From Paralithodes platypus (Eukaryota > Arthropoda > Malacostraca > Decapoda > Lithodidae): 64,000 nucleotides of DNA. The position numbers were made by a program, and so were the translations under genes. Under the pieces are notes generated by a model. It was given only the letters and a program-made list of their open reading frames with translations. It made no database searches and was not told where the DNA came from. The DNA lies in contig CM064495.1 in NCBI GenBank assembly GCA_032716605.1, positions 20,561,836 to 20,625,835 on the forward strand. The letters run 5' to 3'. This document shows positions 10,560 through 20,655 of the stretch, piece after piece; position 1 is the stretch's first letter, and each line of letters begins with the position of its first letter.

Positions 10560-11921
10560 CTACTTCACCCTTGGACTTCCCCTGAGGTGGGGAAGGGCCC
10601 TGACCTTTCTTAAACGGGACAGTTTTTGGTTTGTGATCAAAATTAGTATCATTGCTCTGACTTTTGTTATTAAATGTTGCATCACTGACTTGGAGGGGGG
10701 TGGAGTGTTGCGCCCCTTGTTAACTGCATCGGTCCGTTGTGCAGACCCGCACCCACGAATCAGCGATACTCTCAGGTCAGCCAACTCAGCTGCCTCTTGT
10801 AGAGTTTTAGGATGTTTCTCTTTGAGGTTCAAAGTCAGGTCGCCGCCTGTGCATTTCAAAAATTGCTCTAGAAGGAATAACTGCTCAAGCTCTTCGAACG
10901 TCGTCACCTTCTCTGACCTCAGCCAATTTCTCAAAGCATCAGACAGTTCCCGGGCATGTTCTAGAAAAGTGCACTCACGACCCTTCGTAACACCCCGAAA
11001 CTTCAACCTATATGTCTCTGGTTGTAACTCGTACGCCCGCAGAACAGCTTCCTTCAATACCTCATAATCGATGCAAGACTCCAAGGGCAACGCATCATAT
11101 GCCTTGAGTCCTTTGCCAACCAACCTAGAGGAAACAAGGGCTGCCTACTTAACCTCGGGCCATTGGTGCTCTCGGCCCTTCTTCTCAAAACGCAGGAAAA
11201 ACTCGGTGACACCCGACTCGTCAAATGCAGGGACTAACTTAAGAAGGTGCGATAAAGACTGATCAAGACCTCGATTCCCAGAACCGAGACGCTGCCCTGT
11301 CGACTCCACCCGAGACTTCTCAAGCTCTATGTCTGCACAGTACTTCGTAGCCTCAACTTGAAGCTCAGCCTCATGTATGGCCTTTCTCTCCTCAGCCTGA
11401 ATCCTAAGCTCAGATTCCCGCTGCTGCTGCTGAAGTTTGGCGAGTTCGAGCTGAAACAACATCTCGGCAGACAAACCCTGAGGAGGGGACCCACCCCGTG
11501 AGCCACCTAGAGGCATACCCAACCGCCAGCGGGCATCGGCCTGCGGGAACGTACCCGGTTCCGGAGCCCGAGGGGGCGCCATGATAGGAGTCGAGTGGAA
11601 TGGGGGCTGGGCAGAAGGTGCCCCAGCTCCCGCTCCACCCGAAGCCCCACGCACCCCACCGAGCACACAGGTAACCAGCTCACCTCTCGACAAACCGCTA
11701 GTACCGGGAAACCCTAAGACCGTGGCTACACACTGCAGTCCGTACCGGTCTAGCCCCGACACACGATCCGCTGACACAGGCTCCTCCAAAAATATCCGAG
11801 CATCCTCCTCATTGTTCACCACCCGAACGCCGCTTAACAACTCCACCTTCTCCACCTCCTCGCCTGCTTCCCGTACTGTGTCCTCACTGTGCACTGATCC
11901 GTCGTTCGACATAGTGTCCAC
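10560..11921 (-). pseudogene. Gypsy gag with SCAN-like segment
   Basis: Starts MDTMSNDGSVHSEDTV at 11921, near the likely primer binding sites. An acidic, proline/glycine-rich N-terminus is followed by a coiled coil (about 11350-11480: LFQLELAKLQQQQRESEL), then VPAFDESGVTEFFLRFEK. One stop occurs near 11145. After it come ALPLESCIDYEVLKEAVL, YRLKFRGVTK, FLEHARELSDALRNWL and LEQLFLLEQFLKC. This last part matches the SCAN-like capsid dimerisation region known from Gmr1-like gag proteins, from which vertebrate SCAN domains are thought to derive. A frameshift near 10690-10740 precedes the zinc knuckle. Confidence 0.75.
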
Positions 11922-12113
11922 CGGAAATCCTCAACGATTATAAAAAAAAGTACCTAAACTCTCATGTAGCACTATTCACTCAAAAAATGCTTGAAGACAA
12001 CTCAAGTGCTATACTATGTTGCCAAAAAAAAAATCCAACGTGTCCAAAATATTCCTCAAAAAACAAATGTCCAAAAATCCTGCAATTATTTCTTAGTTCA
12101 CTAAATCCTAGAC

Positions 12114-12210
12114 TAAGGTCGCCATTTGTTATGACGACTAAGATAAGATACTAGGCAAGGTTGCCATTTGTTATGACGACTAAGATAAGATACTAGGCAA
12201 GGTCGCCATT
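12114..12210 (-). repeat. Tandem copies of the LTR edge plus primer binding site
   Basis: Directly inside the right (5') LTR the minus strand reads AATGGCGACCTTGCC, a plausible tRNA primer binding site starting two bases after the LTR. The same segment, together with a degenerate copy of the LTR edge (tcataaca for tcgtaaca), is repeated with a period of about 46-48 bases, giving three LTR-edge/PBS junctions in a row (PBS starts near 12209, 12161 and 12113). Such units can arise by slippage during plus-strand priming. Confidence 0.7.
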
Positions 12211-14002
12211 TGTTACGACCGGGGCTACGAATAAAACAAGGGCACTTAATGATTGGACTAGTAATAGGGCACTATGCAACAACGGTACGCTAGATCCAAA
12301 CCCTCGAACTTATATGCCGGCGAACAAAACACCTATACCCTCCAGGGTTAATCTACGATAGCGGGGTATCCTTAACTGGGCATAAATGTACTCTACTTCA
12401 GGCTAACCGACACTGGTATAGCCTGATAACAAACAAGATGCAAGTTACGTTAAAATGCATAAAAAGGAATCTATGGAAAGATCAATTAAATCACTGCAAG
12501 ATTTAATACAATAAAAAGATGCTTCAATACAGTTACTCTAAACAACAATAAACTCTTCACTCCTATCTGAAAGAAAGTGAAGTATAGTCCTACAGCATAG
12601 ACCTGGAAACTTCTGAAGAAAGTCTGATGCTCATAAGATGCTCGTACTGATCTTGAACTATATAAAGGCAGGAGGCAGGACACCACACGTGTAAATCGAA
12701 TACACAAAAAGATAGGACATATAATGTTAGCTGACACGAGAATACTATAAATGCGCAACGGTAGCAATGCTCGACACTAAAAGAAGTACTTCCTCATCAA
12801 CGAAACAGTCTGCTATGGTTGTGCGGCTCAACAACAACCTAGACTAATAAATGCTGTGAATAATAATGCGCACATATCAAAGAGCTTATATTAAATACTA
12901 ACAAGTGTCTACTCGATTAATAATGTCTAGCTGGGATACTCTAGGTAAGGAACTGGGGTTGAGCAAGACAGGCTCGTAGCCTAGCGATGTCCTTAAGACT
13001 GCATCCTTTAAGTTACGTTAATTGACGAGGGGGCTCTCTTGATAGATCCAGATCACAAGTATCTGGTTCTATCCTGGCGACCCTCTAAAGACAAGCAAAG
13101 AGGCAGCAAAGTGTGGAACTGGTACAGGCCAAAACCCTCAGTCAACACAATGCTGCACTCGCAAAGGACGCAACCGAAAAGACAACCCCGGCTACCACAG
13201 GACCGGTCGAAGTCGTGTAGCTATAAGCAAACCGTACACACATCGGAGACAACGACTACAGTTATCTTATCCCAGTCTAGCATTAAATAAAAGAGCAGAA
13301 ACACTAAATCAATAATGGAGACACACAAAGTTCTTAACCTATACTAACTAAGAACCCTCAAACCTATTCTAAGTACATGTAAATATCTCTGAGGACGGCG
13401 CATGCAATACAATGGGCCGGCTATGAAAACCGTATGCAGAACCCAAGGGGATAAGTAATTGAATAAAGGCGAGAAGTAATGGAAAAGTAGAAGTTTAGAG
13501 AGAGAAACAGTGATAAAGGTGGTGATCCGGGGAGAGTATGCAAAGGGATGTTAGAAGCACGCGCGCCAAGCCTGTCCTGACGAGGACAGCTCCTGAGGAC
13601 CCTCATGAAGGAGATATGTTACACAGGAGCCCGCAAAGGCGCGATGGTCGGCCAATCACGGGCCGAGACGTCATAAGACAGCAGGTGTCACGTGACACAG
13701 CAGGACACGCCGTCCAATAGCTAGCGAGAGGTAGGAATGCGCCCGCACCTACAGACACTCACTACCTTCTCGCTCTGAAAGTCTTTCTCATTCCCACGCT
13801 GGTACTATCATCACTACTGTTGATATAAAATATAACCCGTTGTCACAGACGAAAACAAAGACCACCACTGGACTGTCTGTGACAATGCGATTACTAGGAA
13901 AGAAAGAACAACATTCTCTGATAACTGTAGCCCATTTCGATGTCCCTGGCGAGCGCTAGTGGCTAACGAGAGGCGATTCTGCCAACGCTGGTAGACGTCA
14001 CA
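12211..14002 (-). repeat. 5' LTR of the Gypsy element (right copy)
   Basis: Partner of 5221-7012, same length and ends. It should hold the promoter driving gag on the minus strand, but no single TATA site stands out. The next bases, TACT, are the target duplication, followed by LINE A sequence. Confidence 0.93.
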
Positions 14003-14006
14003 TACT

Positions 14007-14755
14007 ACCTTAAGGGGATTCAGGTTTTTCTTAGAACCCCCTAGCTTACCCCGTTTCCCGAAGAGAAAGGGGTCTCTTGGGGTAGTGCATTTTCTTGCAC
14101 ACTATTTCTCTGTACACTATCAGAGATGTTGCAATTCCCTACGTTTGGTGAATCCTCACCTTAGGTAGAAGAACCACTATCTAGTGGTTCATAAATTGGC
14201 AACTGAGGTGTCAAGTCTAGAGGGAGATGCGAGACATCTCTCAATCTATTGGGGAACTCTGTCATTTGTTGAGAGGTATTCTTGCTCTCAGAGGGACAAA
14301 CTCCTTCTTTTGTGGGACCGCTTTTTTGAAGTTTGAGATTAACTGCTGGTGAGGGTTTGCTCTTTTCCTGCTGGGGGATGCGTTCTACATTTTTGCTTGG
14401 CCTCAGCAAGCTGTAAAAATGGTGATTTAGGAAATCACAAGTTTGATTTTACCAATAGTGCTTAAGTGCACACCGTCACGGAGGTAGAGGTTGTGCTTCC
14501 CATAGAACTCATCAAATGGGTCCACAAATCTCACCCCTTTCTGGGTACACAGGTCAGCTAACCTACCATTTAAGCCTATTGCTTTGCTGGGAGCACAATC
14601 CCCTCCATATATCCTTGCCAAAATACCAAGTATCATGCTTCTGTCTGTCTTGAATCGGAGCTCATCAGCCAGAGTCATGACCTCTCCTATTATTGACTCT
14701 GTGGCACCGACTTTATTTCTTTTGAGAAACAGGTCATTACCACTGACCACTGACC

Positions 14756-14756
<1 letters not shown>
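14007..14756 (-). pseudogene. LINE A ORF1 esterase end and ORF2 start
   Basis: The right part (14427-14756) reads VVSGNDLFL, TLADELRF, VRFVDPFDEFYG and LRDGVHLSTIG. These are the S-G-N-D and D-x-V-H blocks of an SGNH hydrolase, the domain found at the C-terminus of CR1-type ORF1 proteins. The N-terminal half, including the nucleophile block GDS, is lost at the (GA)n tract. The left part has a hydrophilic frame (14161-14409) and then LKVVLFNAKSIRNKF across the Gypsy insertion, the start of the endonuclease. The role of the esterase in retrotransposition is not settled. Confidence 0.75.

Positions 14757-14758
<2 letters not shown>

Positions 14759-14808
<50 letters not shown>
14759..14808. repeat. 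(GA)n microsatellite
   Basis: Fifty bases of uninterrupted GA repeats. It marks the broken 5' edge of LINE A. Confidence 0.97.
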
Positions 14809-15582
14809 TTAGTATATACATTCATACATACACAGACAGACATTAAGATAGAGAGAGACGTAGCTTACCGACTTGGTAAATAAAAGTGAAGGTTGGAAGT
14901 GAGAATCAGGGGACTAAGACGAGAGGAACTCGAGCATGGGGGAAAAAAGGGAGCGACAAAATTACATGAAAGGAAAGTATTATTTAATTGGTGACACGGA
15001 TCAAGTGAGAGAGCAGAGGGGGATGAGGAAGAGGGTGAGGAAGAGGAAGGATGAAGATAATCAGGAGAAGGAGGAATAGTACAATAAAGAGGAAAATGAG
15101 GACAAAGGAAAGATGGTGAAGACTAAGAAGAGTACAAGGAGGGCAAGAGACAGCAGCTCATATACTGTATAGTTATTGGGCTTAATGACAGTTACACTGC
15201 TTGGTAAGAGGCTCCTCCGGAAACCCCAGGCTTTGAGGAGCGAAGTTGAAATGGCCTCTTTGTGACTCCTTGGTCTGCTTGGCGACGAAGGTGTAGCAAG
15301 GAGGATCCAGTCAAGGCCTTTGTATTCTCTGTGGCAGCGATTGGTGAAGATTGTCTCCCCAGCAGAAATGGTACTTCTATGTTGTTGTCACTCTCTCGGT
15401 GGTAGCTTGCAGTTGCCCTTATGCCACACACCATCCAGAAGTCTCAGTCGTAAACGAGGTTACTACACTTGAGGTCATAGTTGCAAACGGACGACAATCT
15501 GTAAAATTTTCATATTTACGCCAGTCACAGATGAAGCATTGTCAACCTGTCACAACAAAAGTTGAAAGCATTTAAATTAAGA

Positions 15583-15584
<2 letters not shown>
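14809..15584. other. Purine-rich and non-coding stretch
   Basis: From about 14930 to 15160 the plus strand is strongly purine-rich (gga, gaa and aag motifs), like a degraded low-complexity tract. From 15190 to 15560 the composition is mixed; open frames on both strands are short and resemble nothing known. No repeat ends were recognised. Confidence 0.5.
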
Positions 15585-15631
<47 letters not shown>

Positions 15632-15632
15632 T
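15585..15632. repeat. (TA)n microsatellite
   Basis: About 48 bases of TA repeats with one C interruption. Confidence 0.95.
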
Positions 15633-15672
15633 TTGTTCATTTATTTATTCCTATATTATGATTTATAGTTTA

Positions 15673-15747
15673 ATCAAATATATCTTGGAGGTATTTTTTA
15701 AGTTTGATGGAGTCAAGCTTAAAAAATACCTTCAAGATATATTTGAT
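15673..15747. repeat. Snapback hairpin, 35-bp arms and 5-base loop
   Basis: The left arm 15673-15707 starts atcaaatatatcttgg. The right arm 15713-15747 is its reverse complement with two mismatches. The loop is tggag. A run of T follows. It may be the end of a fold-back element or a local inverted duplication; no coding frame surrounds it. Confidence 0.9.
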
Positions 15748-15835
15748 TTTTTTTTCGGTAGAACAATGTCCCGGATAAATTTCGGTTCCTCCTAAATTAC
15801 AGGCTCGTTGTCGCTTGCCAAGAAATAATCGACAC
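15748..15835 (-). repeat. Dispersed repeat segment shared with 51553-51650
   Basis: On the minus strand this segment reads gtgtcgattatttcttggc, then gagcctgtaat, then gggacattgttctaccgaa. The plus strand at 51553-51650 gives the same blocks in the same order with about 20-25% differences and small gaps. Both are parts of one repeat family; at the second site the family ends in a TTAA-type transposon edge (52063). Confidence 0.6.
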
Positions 15836-15864
15836 TTAAATGGCACAACAGGTCTTCTATCTAT

Positions 15865-16290
15865 CTATTGCCTGACGCCATGATCCCCGAAGGGGTGGCC
15901 ATGAACGAACCGCCCCCATGCACCTCTGTCCCCAGTCAGTCGACGCCCCTCCTCCCAACCAGCACCGCCTTCATTCATATACTTCCTCACTCCATCCTTC
16001 CACCTCTCCCTCAATGCACCTCTCCCTCTCTGTCCTTCCACCTCGCTCTCGTACACCCTCTTAGTCAATCTCTCGCTTTCCATACGTTCCATATGGCCGA
16101 ACCATCTCAGGTTGTTCCTTTTCACACTTTCCAGCACATCTACCTCCCACACCTCCTTCTTACTTCCTCATTCGTCTGTCTATCCCTCCATGTAACTCCG
16201 CACGCACTTCTCAAGTAATTCATTTCCACCACTCTCACTCTTGGTCTGAGTCTCTTCCCGAACGTCCATGCTTCGCTTCCATAGTTAGTG
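15865..16290 (-). pseudogene. C-terminal fragment of a LINE reverse transcriptase
   Basis: Minus-strand frames give NYGSEAWTFGKRLRPRVRVV, MNYLRSACGVTWRDR, then after a one- or two-base shift near 16152 ESVKRNNLRWFGHMERM, RLTKRVYESEVEGQRGRG and WKDGV. The block R-W-F-G-H-x-x-R-M followed by G-R-G and W is characteristic of the end of ORF2 in many invertebrate LINEs, often of the RTE or related groups. It ends at 15865. The polymerase catalytic part is absent, so this is a 5'-truncated insertion. Confidence 0.75.
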
Positions 16291-16679
16291 TAAGTTAAGG
16301 TCTTAAAATCGTCAAACTAATGGTGCGAACGTATTCAAATCTCAAAACAAATGGGGCTACATATGAGGGAGAAGGGGGGTCCATAAAAAACAATCCTTTC
16401 CTTAAGCCATTTACAAACGAAGGCTCCAAACAGTGACAGTGTTGGTGTGGCTCCAATCCACGAACTGGTAGTGGCAAGTTCTGCTACATCCGGGGGTGTT
16501 GATGTCGGAATAGCAGAGGCATACATTAACAGAGGCTGGTCTAGTGTGATGACTTCCTATCTCCTAAATGTATATCAATATAGGAAATGGTTAGCTGGTA
16601 TAATCATGTGGTGGTTAAAGCATAGTATATCATCCTTGTCCGTGGTTCAATTCTTGGTGTGGACATAAACTTTTACATT
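16291..16679. other. Non-coding stretch with a weak tRNA-like segment
   Basis: No gene was recognised. Near 16605-16660 the plus strand reads gtggtggttaaagc and, 30 bases on, ggttcaattc, which resemble box A and box B of a degenerate tRNA-derived SINE, but the fit is loose. Short frames on both strands resemble nothing known. Confidence 0.35.
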
Positions 16680-16965
16680 CGTTTTTTTATGTGGATGAGG
16701 CAGGCAAAAGGCAAAACTGCCTGTGACGAGTGCCTCCCCCAGACTTGAAAGAGTGACAGGGCCAAAATCAAGGAATGTTCGAGCAAAATTGTCTGGACAC
16801 ACAGAGTTTGAAACAATTTAAGTCATAGGATAAGGGAAAGATGAATTCAGGGAGAGAGTTCCAGAGCACAGCTGTTGAATAGAAGAAAGATTGGGAGTAT
16901 CGTTTCACTCGTGAGTTGGAGAGTTGTACAGAGTAGGGGTGGGATTGAGTTGCAAGACGGGTACT
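16680..16965 (-). mobile_element. 3' tail of LINE-D copy D1
   Basis: Nearly collinear with 39345-39625 (LINE-D copy D3, minus strand): shared blocks include atgtggatgagg, gtgcctccccc, agtgacagggccaaaatcaagga, and the RT C-terminus codons of FYSTAELW type. D1 breaks off at 16965, and the very next part of LINE-D begins at 25438. The simplest reading is that everything between was inserted into one LINE-D copy. Confidence 0.8.
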
Positions 16966-17653
16966 ACGTACCCATCACAGAGTGCCACAACCGTTTCAAG
17001 ATTGTAGCGGCCTCAGCTGATGATGAGGAAATGGAAGAAATTCGGCTGGTTGGAGACTCGATGGTTTGAGGCCAACTCTCAGAGTTCTGCGCCAGGGCAC
17101 CTGGGACTAGGAAGCGCTTCTGTATCCCGGGTGCTGTGTACGACGTTGTTGCTGCAATCAACGAAGTGTCCAGACTAGCCCCGCAAACCACAGCGTACAT
17201 CATCCACGTTGGATACAATGACATGCATCAGACCTGATAAGAGGACCTTATGCTCAAGTACCGGAAGCTGATAAAGTCTCATAATGAAAAGTCCTGCAGG
17301 ATCTTAATATCAGGAATTGTCCCAGGGATCGGTGTAGAGTGCCGGTTCTTCAACATAGCCACCATGATTAATCGTCGGCTTGCTAACCTGTGCAAGGAGT
17401 AGGACATCGGATTCGTCAATACCTGGGATGCCTTCTACCACGAAGATCATCTGTTTTCGAAGGACAGAGTACATCTGAAGCAGCAAGGTTTGGCCGCTTG
17501 CTAAAAGACGCAGTAAAGTATTTTTGGAAAAGAAACAGAGTCAACCGAGAACAGCGAGGACCGAGGACAGCCATGAATGTAAATGTACATCCGACCAGAA
17601 CCAAATATTTGATTAAAGAGCATTCTGTGAGTTCTAAAACTAAAACTTTATAG
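16966..17653 (+). pseudogene. LINE B ORF1, SGNH esterase remnant
   Basis: Begins at VPITECHNRFKI, matching residue 130 onward of LINE C ORF1. Next come IRLVGDSMV (nucleophile block), a stop, GQLSEFCARAPGTRKRFCIPG, IIHVGYNDM (the family has GSND, so the conserved S is Y), two stops, GIVPGIGVECRFFNIAT, VNTWDAFYHEDHLF and DRVHL. The zinc ribbon and coiled coil of the family are missing because the copy is 5'-truncated. At least four stops make it inactive. Confidence 0.8.
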
Positions 17654-20439
17654 GTTTTCTATGCAAACGCTTGTAGCATACGCAATACATTTTCAGATTT
17701 AGGGGAACTAATGTTTACAGAAAATTATTACATAATTGGCATAACAGAATTTTGGCTCAATACAGAAGACAGAGACTTTTTAGCAGAGTATTTACTTCCA
17801 GGTTATGTAATGTTTGAGAAAAGACAAATTAATAGAAATGGAGGTGGCATTTTATTTTTTATCAAAGAAAGTCTTAACCCGAGTGTCAAAACCGCAAATT
17901 GTGAACGTCGACACATACTTTGTGCTAATAAATAATAATAAAGGTACAAAAATAATTCTTGCATTAACATACAGACCTCCAGCTCAATCAGTGCAAATTG
18001 ACTGATACATGTACAAACAAATTGCAGATGTAAGTAACTCACAAGATTCCGTAATTATTGGCGAGTTTAATTCACCTGTAACCAAGTGGGGCGATACTCT
18101 TACTTCACACTCCGGACATGACTTGTAAGTGAACCTGCAAGAGAGTTCGCTCTATCAATTTGTTCGATCGCCGACCCGTGGTAAATAACGTTCTTGACCT
18201 TGTACTTGCAACAGAAGAAGAATTAATAGAGAATTTGAATGTTGGTGATGAATTCAGTAATAGTGACCATCATACAATCACTTTCTATTTAAAATTCAAT
18301 AGCAACGAACTCAATACCAGCAAAGAGAAGGTCCCAAATTTCAAGAGAGCAAAAATCCGTAAGTATAGAGCAATACTTATGGAAATCAACTGGAGTTCTA
18401 TGATTAACAATGATGATCTAAACCAATCATGGAGATTTTTCACCTCCATTTACTCGAATGCAGTAAATGAGTTTAGACTATTAAAAAAACGAAGATCAGT
18501 ACATAATAATAGGCCTAAGTAGTGGAATAAAAACATTGCGGATGGTTTGCTTGCTAAAAAGAATACTCATGATAGATTAAAAATCTCTGATACCCATGAA
18601 AATAAAGTGATATTTGTAGATCTACAACGCAAAGCCAAAAAGTTAATCAAACAAACTAAAAACACGATAGAATAACATGTTGCACATCAAAGTAAGACAA
18701 ACACGAAATAATTTTATAGTTACATCAGGAAGAAGAGAGTAGTGACTTCAACGATTGGACCGATTGGACCGTTAGTCGATGAGAAAGGGGATTACACTAA
18801 AGATGAAGCAAAATTGAGCAACGCTCTCAACACCTTCTTTGCATATTTTTTTATAACGGAAGACTTTAGTAATATCCCTACAGCATCGCCGGTTCAGATA
18901 GATCATTCTAACGTTCTAAGCAGTATTAGCATTACAGAGAGAGAAGTTTTGAAATGTATAGATAAACTCAAGGTAAATAATTCGCCCGGACCTGATACGA
19001 TTTCGCCTAGAGTTCTAAAGGAAGATAAGTATGAGCTCTCCAAACCACTGACATTTCTCTTCAATAAATCCTTACAGTCTGGGACTATGCCTGATTAGTG
19101 GAAGCTCGCCAACGTAACACCGATATTAAAAAAAGGCAGCAAATCCTTACCTAGTAACTATCGTTCAATTAGCTTAACCTCAGTTGTATGTAAAATGCTA
19201 GAAACACTCATAAGAGAAAAAATTGTAAATCACTTAGAGGAAAACAACACAGATACTCAACACGGTTTTCGTAATAAATGCTCCTGTTTAACAAGCCTCT
19301 TAGATTTCTTCCACGATATCCTCAACCTATATGATGAGAGTAAAGCTGTAAATATTATATACCTTGATTTTCAAAAGGCCTTTAACAAAGTTCCCCACAA
19401 ACATTTATTGATAAAACTAAAAGCCCATGAAATACAAAACGATGTGTTGAAATTGATAGAAAATTGGCTCAGTGACAGAAAGCAAAGAGTAGTCATAAAC
19501 GGTAAAGCATCCAAATGGATCAAGGTACCCCAGGGGTTGGTACTGGGGCCAATTTTCTTCCTAGTTTACATTAACGACATAGATGAGGGTCTCACCTGTA
19601 CAATTTCAAAGTTTGCTGACGATAACAAAATTGCAAATAGCGTACTCTCAAATGAACATGTTGAAGATATGCAGCATAAACTGGATAAGTTGTCACATTG
19701 GGCTCAAATTTGGCAAATGTGTTTGAATGCGGATAAATGTAAAGTACTTCATATCGGAAACCGAAATGAGAAAGCAAACTATTCAATGAATGACACCCAG
19801 CTTATGAGTGTAGACAGATAAACTGACTTGGGATTACAATATCGAGTAACCTAAAACCGAGTCAACAATGTTCAGAAGTTGTTAAGAAGGCAAACAAAAT
19901 AATTGGCTTTATAGGCAGGTCATTTGAGCATAAATCCAAAGATGTAATCCTAACTCTTTACAATTCCTTAGTTCGCCATCTCCTGGAATATTGCGTTCAA
20001 TCCTGGTGCCGTTACTACCAGAAAGATATAGACAAGCTAGAACGAGTTCAACGTAGAGTTACCAAAATGATACCTTGCCTAAAGAACAAACCATACGAGG
20101 CACATCTTAGTGAATTAAATCTATTTCCTTTAACCCAGCGCAGATTAAGAGGCAACTTAATTCAAGTGTTCAAAATCATCAAAGGCATCGACAATATTAA
20201 CTGTAATATATATTTCACTATAGACCAGTCAAATTACACACGGGGGAGCGGTTGGAAATTTTTTGATAAATCTTTTAATTTGCACGAGTCTAGGAATTTC
20301 TTCTTCAATCGAGTTGTCAATTTGAGGAATGGGATTCTCTGAGAAGTCATAGACTGCAGCACCGTTGATTCTTTTAAACGTCGCACAAACAAACACCTTG
20401 CCTTAAATCCACAACTGACTGTATTTGTAAATTAATAAA
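17654..20439 (+). pseudogene. LINE B ORF2, endonuclease and reverse transcriptase, degenerate
   Basis: In order: FYANACSIRNTFSDL, IIGITEFWLNTEDRDFL, GGGILFFIKESLNP (endonuclease), ALTYRPPAQSV, a degraded GEFN for GDFN, VNNVLDLVLAT, NSDHHTITF, then the linker, NSPGPDTISPRVLK, FNKSLQSGTMPD-stop, LKKGSKSLPSNYRSIS, LDFQKAFNKVPHKHLL, VPQGLVLGPIFF, SKFADDNKIAN (catalytic F-A-D-D kept) and the C-terminal LNLFPLTQRRLRGNLIQVFKI. It carries many stops and frameshifts and is an older copy of the LINE C family. Confidence 0.85.
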
Positions 20440-20655
20440 GTGTTTATTTATATATAAGAACATAAGAACATAAGAACATAAGAAAATGGGAGTCTGCAAA
20501 AAAGCCGATCGGCCCATACAAGGCCTGTCACACCTAACCCCAATTACAAGGCCCAATTCACTAATACCTTGAGTACTACCCCCACCAAAATGGTCAGGGA
20601 TTAACACAAGATTACGGGGGTCTGCTGAGCGCCGATTGGCCCACACCTGGTAGAG

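Larger units (their letters stand above)
5221..14002 (-). mobile_element. Gypsy LTR retrotransposon, Gmr1-like, internally deleted
   Basis: Two 1792-bp direct repeats begin TGTTACGACC and end GACGTCACA. The target duplication is TACT (5217-5220 and 14003-14006), and the flanks join into an uninterrupted LINE A frame. Coding is on the minus strand: gag, zinc knuckle, protease, an integrase tail, then a reverse transcriptase start and an RNase H end. The catalytic RT core and most of integrase are missing. Integrase lying before RT, together with a SCAN-like gag, is the arrangement known for Gmr1-like Gypsy elements. The LTRs differ at only about 1-2% of bases by eye, so the insertion is young; the internal deletions were probably carried by the copy that inserted, or arose soon after. 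Confidence 0.88.
1704..14756 (-). mobile_element. LINE A: CR1-like non-LTR retrotransposon, interrupted by three insertions
   Basis: The element is read on the minus strand and is kept in four pieces: 14007-14756 (end of ORF1 and start of ORF2), 4814-5220 (endonuclease, first half), 3946-4371 (endonuclease, second half) and 1704-3661 (reverse transcriptase and 3' end). The gaps are a Gypsy LTR element (5221-14002), a piggyBac-type MITE (4376-4809) and an A-tailed retroposon (3662-3945). Each junction restores a continuous LINE frame when the insert and one target copy are ignored, which is strong evidence for this order of events. The 5' end is lost at the (GA)n tract at 14759. ORF1 esterase plus APE endonuclease plus RT without RNase H is the usual CR1-type layout. 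Confidence 0.85.
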
